From contig JBBRMT010000151.1 of assembly GCA_038230695.1 (NCBI GenBank), forward strand, positions 1-11,559: DNA of 11,559 bases. Reading direction: 5' to 3'. The position numbers were made by a program, and so were the translations under genes. The number at the start of each line of letters is the position of its first letter. The first letter of the stretch is position 1. This document shows positions 7,029-11,559 of this stretch, piece by piece. The notes beneath the pieces are model-generated. The model searched no databases, was not told the DNA's origin, and worked only from the letters and a program-made list of their open reading frames with translations. The DNA comes from QHBQ01 sp038230695. GTDB taxonomy: Bacteria; Chloroflexota; Chloroflexia; QHBQ01.

Positions 7029-7043
7029 CTTTAGAAATTAAAG
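7029..7043. promoter_or_regulatory. Operator-like dyad at the predicted pirin transcription start
   Basis: CTTTA (7029-7033) and TAAAG (7039-7043) form an AT-rich inverted repeat around GAAAT, overlapping the predicted start near 7032. Its position suits a repressor site that would block a promoter otherwise at full consensus strength. No regulator gene is present in the window, so this is an inference. Confidence 0.35.
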
Positions 7044-7088
7044 CACTACTGGCGTTAGCCAGCGCAAAGGTAACACGGAGGTAATACA

Positions 7089-7787
7089 ATGATTTTGGTT
7101 CGTAAGTCAGGTGCGCGGGGTCAGGATGATCATGGCTGGCTAAACACCTATCACGCATTTTCATTCGCCAGCTACTACGATTCTGCCCAGATGGGCTTTC
7201 GCAGTCTGCGGGTTATAAACGAGGATCGGGTTACGCCGGGTGAAGGCTTCCCGCCGCACTCGCATAACAATATGGAGATTATCTCCTATGTGCTGGAGGG
7301 TGGGCTGGAACACCGCGACAGCATGGGCAACGGCGGGATCATCCGACCCGGCGAGGTGCAACGCATGAGCGCAGGAACCGGCGTGACCCACAGCGAGTTC
7401 AACGCCTCGAAGAGCGACGGGTTGCACTTCCTGCAAATCTGGCTAGTGCCTGATCAGCGTGGGCTTCAGCCCAGCTACGAGCAGAAGGGCTTTCCCGCTG
7501 AGGAGCGAAGCGGTAAACTGCGGCTCATCGCCAGCGCCGACGGCAGCGATGGCGCAGTGACCATCCACCAGGATGCGAAAGTTTATGCCACGCTACTTGA
7601 GCCAGGGCAGGAGCTAAACTATCAGCTAGACCCCGCCCGCTACGCCTGGGTACAGGTGGCACAGGGCGTGGTGACGCTGAATGGGCAGGCTCTACAACAG
7701 GGCGATGCCGCCGCCGTAAGCGAGGAGAACAAGCTAACCATTGCCGCGCAGGAAGCCGCAGAGGTGCTACTGTTCGATCTGGCGTAA
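7089..7787 (+). CDS. Pirin-family bicupin (YhhW-like, possible quercetin dioxygenase)
   Basis: A 232-residue cytosolic protein close in length and sequence style to E. coli YhhW (about 231 residues), a pirin with quercetin 2,3-dioxygenase activity in vitro. The N-terminal cupin carries the four metal ligands expected of pirins: His57 and His59 in PPHSHNNMEI, and His101 and Glu103 in GTGVTHSEFN. They normally hold Fe2+. The family landmarks GWLNTYHAFSFASYYD (16-31), YVLEGGLEHRDSMGN (67-81) and QIWLVPD (116-122) are all present. The C-terminal cupin (about 145-232) lacks metal ligands, as is usual. The start at 7089 is fixed by GGAGGT 6 bases before it. It is a single-gene unit bounded by terminators on both sides, with its own consensus promoter. 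Some pirins respond to oxidative or aromatic stress; the natural substrate is not known from sequence. Confidence 0.93.
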   Translation: MILVRKSGARGQDDHGWLNTYHAFSFASYYDSAQMGFRSLRVINEDRVTPGEGFPPHSHNNMEIISYVLEGGLEHRDSMGNGGIIRPGEVQRMSAGTGVTHSEFNASKSDGLHFLQIWLVPDQRGLQPSYEQKGFPAEERSGKLRLIASADGSDGAVTIHQDAKVYATLLEPGQELNYQLDPARYAWVQVAQGVVTLNGQALQQGDAAAVSEENKLTIAAQEAAEVLLFDLA

Positions 7788-7808
7788 ACGCCATCATTTT
7801 GATTACTC

Positions 7809-7845
7809 AGAGGGCCACTCCACAGCGGAGTGGCTCTTTGTTTTT
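7809..7845 (+). terminator. Rho-independent terminator of the pirin-family gene
   Basis: GCCACTCC (7814-7821) pairs perfectly with GGAGTGGC (7827-7834) around ACAGC. Outer pairs including two G-T extend the stem to 7809/7839, and GTTTTT follows (7840-7845). It lies about 20 bases after the stop codon. Confidence 0.9.
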
Positions 7846-7882
7846 GTCAATTATAAAAGCCCATTCCCCCGCATATTTATGC

Positions 7883-7912
7883 TTGACGAAGCTAATCAGC
7901 ATCGGTTAAACT
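7883..7912 (+). promoter_or_regulatory. Possible promoter of the MgtE-N/Nramp unit, near-leaderless
   Basis: TTGACG (7883-7888) is followed after 18 bases by TAAACT (7907-7912, 4 of 6 matches). The predicted start near 7919 is only about 3 bases ahead of the ATG at 7922, and no Shine-Dalgarno is visible (CTAGCAGCGAA precedes the ATG). No recognised Mg2+ or Mn2+ riboswitch fits in the 75 bases between the upstream terminator and the ATG. Confidence 0.45.
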
Positions 7913-7921
7913 AGCAGCGAA

Positions 7922-9250
7922 ATGGAAGCCAAGCCCGAACAATTCAAACCAAATCTGGCCTCAGCTAGCTACGTCAGCCTGCTGCTGGGTAAGCCGGTGC
8001 GCGACGCGCAGGGCGCGACCATTGCCCGCCTGCGTGATATTGTGGTGCGGCTGAATGTCGGCGCAGGCGCGGGCGGCTATCCGCCGCTGCACGGCCTGGT
8101 GGTGCGCGGCGATGTTGACGACGAGCAAGTAAACTTCTTCGTGCCGAGTAGCGCAATTGCCGCCTTGCTGCCCGAAGGTGAGCAGGCCGGGGTCAACCTG
8201 AGCAGTGAAGAACTGAGCCGCAAGCCATTCGTCCGCCGCGAAGATGAGATGCTGCTGGCAAAGGATCTGATTGATAAGCGGGTGATTGACCTTGCCAACC
8301 GCAAGGTGGAGCGAGTCAACGACGCGCTAATCGGGCCGCATGGCAGCCACTTTCACCTGGTCGCGGTCGAGGTGGGCAGTGGTGGCCTCTTCCGCCGCCT
8401 GCACGCCGAGACGCTGGGGCGGGCCTTTCACGCCCGTGACGAGATCCTCGATTGGCAACAGGTGGACTTCTTTGCCAGCGGAGCCAGCGGGGTGAAGCTC
8501 AACCTCAGCCACGCCCGTACCGCGCAGATGGATCCGGTTGAGTTGGCCGACCTGCTCGAAGAGGTTAGTTACAAGGAGGGCGCGGAGATCATCAGCGCCC
8601 TCGACGATGAGACTGCGGCAGAGACACTGGAGGAACTGCCCACCTCGCGGCAGAGCGATATTATGGCGCTGCTGGAAGCGGAGCGGGCGGCGGATATCCT
8701 CGAAGAGATGTCGCCCGACGAGGCCACCGACCTGATCGCCGACCTGGACGAAGGTCGCGCCGAGAACCTGCTAAATCTTATGGATGCCGATGAAGCGGGC
8801 GAGGTGCGCGATCTGTTGGAATATGGCGAACACACCGCAGGCGGGATGATGACCACCGACTACATCACCGTGCCACAGCAGACGCTGGTGCGCGCGGTGG
8901 TGCCAACCATCCGCGCCGAGCTTGAGCAGTTCTACGAGGTCTATTACCTCTACGTGGTGGAGAGCGCGGGTAGTGAGAAGCTAGTCGGCATCGTTACCAT
9001 GCGCGATTTGCTGCTAGCCGCGCCCGATCTGCCACTTTCAGAAGTGATGGAGCGCGACTTCGAGTATGCCAAACCAGACGACAGCGAACGCGATGCCGCC
9101 CGCAAAATTGCCGATTACAACCTGCTGGCCCTGCCGGTGTTGGATGCGCGGGGCAACATCGTAGGCAACGTGACGGTGGATGACGCGCTGGAGGTGTTCA
9201 TGCCAGGGAAATGGCGTAGGCGGCGTGGCAGCCTGCGGGAGGAATTATGA
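7922..9250 (+). CDS. Soluble PRC-barrel / MgtE-N / CBS-pair protein, likely regulator of the adjacent transporter
   Basis: A 442-residue protein without membrane segments. It starts with two PRC-barrel-like modules (about 16-100 and 115-185). Then comes an MgtE N-terminal superhelical domain of LLEE-type helical repeats (about 203-300, for example DPVELADLLEEV and ADILEEMSPDEATDLI). A CBS pair (about 305-428) opens with TAGGMMTTDYITVPQQT, as in MgtE, and includes LVGIVTMRDLL and IVGNVTVDDALEV. In MgtE channels the N and CBS domains bind Mg2+ and close the pore when Mg2+ is plentiful; here the pore domain is missing altogether. The Nramp gene begins 41 bases downstream, so the plausible job is to sense Mg2+ and gate that transporter. 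The many Asp/Glu in 203-300 are compatible with divalent-ion binding. It may be annotated as a magnesium transporter, but alone it cannot transport. The start at 7922 has no ribosome-binding site. The TGA is supplied by the first unit of a heptamer repeat. Confidence 0.88.
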   Translation: MEAKPEQFKPNLASASYVSLLLGKPVRDAQGATIARLRDIVVRLNVGAGAGGYPPLHGLVVRGDVDDEQVNFFVPSSAIAALLPEGEQAGVNLSSEELSRKPFVRREDEMLLAKDLIDKRVIDLANRKVERVNDALIGPHGSHFHLVAVEVGSGGLFRRLHAETLGRAFHARDEILDWQQVDFFASGASGVKLNLSHARTAQMDPVELADLLEEVSYKEGAEIISALDDETAAETLEELPTSRQSDIMALLEAERAADILEEMSPDEATDLIADLDEGRAENLLNLMDADEAGEVRDLLEYGEHTAGGMMTTDYITVPQQTLVRAVVPTIRAELEQFYEVYYLYVVESAGSEKLVGIVTMRDLLLAAPDLPLSEVMERDFEYAKPDDSERDAARKIADYNLLALPVLDARGNIVGNVTVDDALEVFMPGKWRRRRGSLREEL

Positions 9251-9275
9251 GTTTTGAGTTTTGAGTTTTGAATTG
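9248..9275 (+). repeat. Heptanucleotide repeat TGAGTTT (x3 plus a degenerate unit), inverse of AAACTCA
   Basis: Perfect units at 9248-9254, 9255-9261 and 9262-9268, then TGAATTG (9269-9275). The unit is the exact reverse complement of the AAACTCA repeat at 862-894. The TGA of the first unit is the stop codon of the MgtE-N/CBS gene, and the array fills most of the 41-base gap before the transporter. Confidence 0.93.
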
Positions 9276-9291
9276 TTAATGAGGGGCGGGC

Positions 9292-10635
9292 ATGAAGCTG
9301 GAGGAGGAGAAGAAAGATACAACCATAGAGGTAGGAGTGAACGCTGCGCCGGTGCAGGCAAGGCGGCGCTTGCCTTTGCCACGACTGCGCCGAGGCGGTA
9401 TGTGGCTGTACCTTGCGGCGCTAGGACCCGGACTGATCTCCAGCTTTGCCGGTGATGAGGCTAGCGGCATCACCACCTACAGCAGTGTGGGGGCGCAGTA
9501 CGGCTACGATCTGCTCTGGGTGATGCTAATCGCCACCCTCAGCCTGATGGTAATGCAGGAGATGGCGGCGCGGGCGGGCGCGATCACCGGCAAAGGCTTT
9601 GCCGATCTGGTGCGCGAACAGTTTGGCGTGCGCTGGACTGCCTTCGCCATGCTGGTTATGGTGATCGCCAACGCTGGTATCACCATTGCAGAGTTCGTGG
9701 GCATCGGTGCGGCGTTGGAGCTATTCGGCGTGCCGCGCTTTATATCACTGCCGATCGTCGCCTTTATCCTCTGGTGGCTGCTAACCAAAGGCAACTATCG
9801 CGTTGTCGAGCGCATCTTCCTGCTGATGTCCACCGTATTCCTCGCCTACTTCGTTGCCATGTTCCTCGCCAAGCCCGATTGGGGCGCGGTTGCCAGAGGC
9901 ACATTCATCCCCAGCTTCCGCGCTGACCCTGCCTATATCTACCTGCTGATTGCCACCATCGGCACCACCCTGACCCCATATATGCAGGTTTACGAACAAT
10001 CGTCGGTTGTGGACAAGGGTGTTACCGCCGAGGACTATAAGCTGTCGCGCTTCGATGCTTATGCGGGCGCAGTGTTCGCCAATCTAATTGCTGCTGCCAT
10101 CATTATTTGCACCGCCGCCACCCTGCACCCGATTGGCAAGTTGGTAACTAATATGAACGATGCGGCATTGGCGCTGGCCCCGGTTGCCGGTGAATATGCC
10201 AAGAACCTGTTTGCGGTCGGCCTGTTCGGCGCTTCAATGCTGGCCGCAGGGGTGCTGCCCATCGCCACCGCCTACTCGGTTTGCGAGGCGTTTGGTTTCG
10301 AGAAGGGTGTATCCTACAGCTTCCGCGAAGCGCCGGTGTTCAACAGCCTGTTCACCGCCCTGATTGTAATTGGCGCAGCGGTGGCGATCATCCCAGGCCT
10401 GCCGATTGCCCCGCTGCTAATCGCCACCCAGGTGCTGAACGGGATGCTGATGCCCGTCATCCTCATCTTCATGCTGATGCTGATCAACAACAAGGAGATT
10501 ATGGGCAAGTACGCCAACACCAGGGTGCAGAACATCATCGCCTGGCCGACCGCGATCGTCATCATTCTGCTGACCATCTTCTTGCTCATCTCCACTCTAA
10601 TCTTCCCCCTGTTTGGTATAAACTTTGGACAGTGA
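9292..10635 (+). CDS. Nramp (SLC11)-fold metal transporter with non-canonical metal site
   Basis: A 447-residue inner-membrane transporter with about 11 hydrophobic segments and a charged cytosolic N-terminus (1-36). The family shows in LAALGPGLISSFAGDEAS (41-58), GYDLLWVMLIATLSLMVMQEM (71-91, TM2) and the TM6 region IGTTLTPYMQVYEQSSVV (223-240). Classical Nramp proteins carry DPGN in TM1 and AxxM in TM6, which bind Mn2+/Fe2+. Here TM1 reads GDEAS (54-58), and the AxxM positions read TTLT, with Thr228 where the metal-selecting Met should be. That suggests a substrate other than a soft transition metal. Nramp-related Mg2+ and Al3+ transporters are known to have altered sites, and the MgtE-like partner gene points to Mg2+. 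The start is supported by GAGGGG (9281-9286) 5 bases ahead. It is cotranscribed in all likelihood with the gene before it. Family firm, substrate inferred. Confidence 0.9.
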   Translation: MKLEEEKKDTTIEVGVNAAPVQARRRLPLPRLRRGGMWLYLAALGPGLISSFAGDEASGITTYSSVGAQYGYDLLWVMLIATLSLMVMQEMAARAGAITGKGFADLVREQFGVRWTAFAMLVMVIANAGITIAEFVGIGAALELFGVPRFISLPIVAFILWWLLTKGNYRVVERIFLLMSTVFLAYFVAMFLAKPDWGAVARGTFIPSFRADPAYIYLLIATIGTTLTPYMQVYEQSSVVDKGVTAEDYKLSRFDAYAGAVFANLIAAAIIICTAATLHPIGKLVTNMNDAALALAPVAGEYAKNLFAVGLFGASMLAAGVLPIATAYSVCEAFGFEKGVSYSFREAPVFNSLFTALIVIGAAVAIIPGLPIAPLLIATQVLNGMLMPVILIFMLMLINNKEIMGKYANTRVQNIIAWPTAIVIILLTIFLLISTLIFPLFGINFGQ

Positions 10636-10637
10636 CA

Positions 10638-10679
10638 AAGGTAGAAGGTAGAAGGTAGAAGGTAGAAGGTAGAAGGCAG
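10638..10679 (+). repeat. Heptanucleotide repeat (AAGGTAG)5 + AAGGCAG forming the PIG-L leader and RBS
   Basis: Five perfect AAGGTAG units (10638-10672) and one AAGGCAG (10673-10679) fill almost the whole 45-base gap between the transporter stop and the next ATG. Each unit contains AAGG, so the array is a row of Shine-Dalgarno-like sites. The last AGAAGG (10671-10676) lies 4 bases before the ATG at 10681 and is the only ribosome-binding sequence available. Confidence 0.95.
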
Positions 10680-10680
10680 A

Positions 10681-11532
10681 ATGACCAGGCAATCGCCCAC
10701 AACTCAAAACTCTGGGCGGACTCAATCCGCCCCTACGCAAACTCGAAACTACCACCACGTCTATATCTCGCCCCACTTCGACGACGTGCCGCTTTCGTGC
10801 GGTGGGCAGATATCGGCGCAGACTGAGGCGGGTGAGCGGGTATTGGTAGTGACTGTATGCAGCCAAATACCGCTCGTAGGTCTGAAACGCACCCCGTTCG
10901 CCGCCGCGATGGAGCGCGACTGGCAGACATCAAGCGGCAACAACACCACCGACACCTACCTGGCGCGACAGGCCGAGGAGGAACACGCCCTGCAGCGGCT
11001 AGGGGCGCAGCGCCAGTGGCTCGATTATCTTGATGCCATCTACCGACGGGCGGATTACGATTCGGATATTACCCTGTTCGGTGCGGTGATAAAAGAGGAC
11101 ATTGCGGAGACGCTGCCGCAACTGCAATCTAATCTCGCAGCTATTGTTATGCAAAACCCTGATGCCACCTTCTACTTCCCCCTCGCGGTGGGCAACCATG
11201 TTGACCACCAACTGGCTAATCTTGCCGGGCGCGTACTGGCGGCTCAAGGATACCGTGTGCTATTCTATGAAGATTTCCCCTATGCGGGCAACGGTGAGGC
11301 GTTGGAGCAGCGGCTAGCGCAAATCCCACTCAAATTGCATCCCGCGCTCACCGACATCCACGCCACATTGGACGACAAAATTGCCGCAATTGCCACCTAC
11401 ACCTCGCAACTGGGTATCCTGTTCGGCGGCGAAGCAGCAATGCGTGACCAGGTACGTAGCTACGCCATGCTGATAGCGCAGGGTGAGGGGCTGGCCGAGC
11501 GCTACTGGCAGCCGATCAGTGCTGAGTGCTGA
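10681..11532 (+). CDS. PIG-L (LmbE-like) family zinc deacetylase
   Basis: A 283-residue member of the PIG-L family, whose enzymes remove N-acetyl groups from sugars such as GlcNAc conjugates in glycolipid, antibiotic or thiol metabolism. The zinc-site motifs are present: PHFDD (31-35; by analogy with MshB, His32 and Asp35 bind zinc and Asp34 is the base) and NHVDHQ (172-177; third zinc ligand probably His176). ARQAEEEHALQRLGA (95-109) is the usual helix after the first motif. The first 23 residues are repeat-encoded (TTQNSGRTQSAPTQTRN) and conserved sequence begins at about residue 24 (YHHVYIS). No other in-frame start exists between a TAG at 10663 and the motif, so ATG 10681 is the only possible one. 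The last residues and stop codon come from another heptamer repeat. The 45-base gap suggests cotranscription with the transporter, but the functional link is unclear; the glycosyltransferases at the other end of the window are a more natural partner type. Substrate unknown. Confidence 0.88.
   Translation: MTRQSPTTQNSGRTQSAPTQTRNYHHVYISPHFDDVPLSCGGQISAQTEAGERVLVVTVCSQIPLVGLKRTPFAAAMERDWQTSSGNNTTDTYLARQAEEEHALQRLGAQRQWLDYLDAIYRRADYDSDITLFGAVIKEDIAETLPQLQSNLAAIVMQNPDATFYFPLAVGNHVDHQLANLAGRVLAAQGYRVLFYEDFPYAGNGEALEQRLAQIPLKLHPALTDIHATLDDKIAAIATYTSQLGILFGGEAAMRDQVRSYAMLIAQGEGLAERYWQPISAEC
10700..10750. repeat. GGGCG-type palindromic repeat, copy 4, embedded in degenerate AAACTCA repeat
   Basis: GGGCGGA (10714-10720) and TCCGCCC (10726-10732) form a perfect 7-base stem around CTCAA, followed by CTAC (10733-10736). 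On the left are CAACTCA and AAACTCT (10700-10713), on the right AAACTCG and AAACT (10739-10750), all near-matches to AAACTCA. The whole composite lies inside the PIG-L coding region and encodes residues 8-23. Confidence 0.75.
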
Positions 11533-11536
11533 GTTG
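11518..11536 (+). repeat. Heptanucleotide repeat (AGTGCTG)2 + AGTTG at the PIG-L stop
   Basis: AGTGCTG at 11518-11524 and 11525-11531, then AGTTG (11532-11536). It encodes the final Ser-Ala-Glu-Cys and supplies the TGA at 11530-11532. Two units alone could be chance, but the position and period match the other arrays in the window. Confidence 0.6.
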
Positions 11537-11543
11537 GTTACTA

Positions 11544-11552
11544 ATACCAATT
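11544..11552 (+). repeat. ATACCAATT 9-mer, possible end of a second MITE-like element
   Basis: The 9-mer is identical to the terminal repeat at 6863-6871 and to the inverse of 6947-6955. It lies 11 bases after the PIG-L stop and the window ends 7 bases later, so a matching inverted end cannot be seen. Confidence 0.35.
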
Positions 11553-11559
11553 CGCCCAG

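Noticed and set aside
7847..7921. Mg2+ or Mn2+ riboswitch ahead of the transporter unit
   Set aside because: Only 75 bases separate the upstream terminator from the ATG, and the likely promoter leaves almost no leader.

Overview
The window looks like a chromosomal stretch of a GC-rich free-living bacterium. My best guess is a member of the Chloroflexota (filamentous Chloroflexales-like). That rests on the overall protein repertoire and on the style of short dispersed repeats, recalled from memory and not searched. There are eight protein genes, no RNA genes, no CRISPR array and no recognisable transposase. Coding density is high and no gene-free stretch exceeds about 240 bases.

Layout. (1) Bases 1-2133 hold two + strand glycosyltransferases, the first cut by the window edge; they are probably the end of a surface-polysaccharide cluster. 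(2) Bases 2134-5007 hold a Ski2/HelY-type DEIH-box helicase on the - strand; its stop codon directly abuts the stop of the second glycosyltransferase. (3) A 236-base divergent region (5008-5243) carries a leaderless-looking helicase promoter, a palindromic repeat, a sigma70-like promoter and a leader hairpin for a secreted lipase-like hydrolase (5244-6854). (4) Bases 6855-7088 hold a MITE-like element, a strong terminator and a consensus promoter for a pirin/YhhW-type cupin (7089-7787), which ends in its own terminator. (5) Bases 7922-11532 form a probable three-gene + strand unit: a soluble PRC-barrel/MgtE-N/CBS protein, an Nramp-fold transporter with a non-canonical metal site, and a PIG-L deacetylase.

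Two things stand out. First, the transporter pair combines the cytosolic Mg2+-sensing half of an MgtE channel, as a stand-alone protein, with an Nramp transporter. In this transporter the DPGN motif is absent and the metal-selecting Met of TM6 is replaced by Thr, suggesting a regulated Mg2+ (or other non-transition-metal) uptake system. Second, three unrelated 7-base tandem repeats (AAACTCA, AAGGTAG, AGTGCTG) and a family of GGGCG...CGCCC palindromes sit precisely at gene borders. There they have become part of the genes: an N-terminus, stop codons, a ribosome-binding site and a start region. This repeat system is the least conventional signal in the window.
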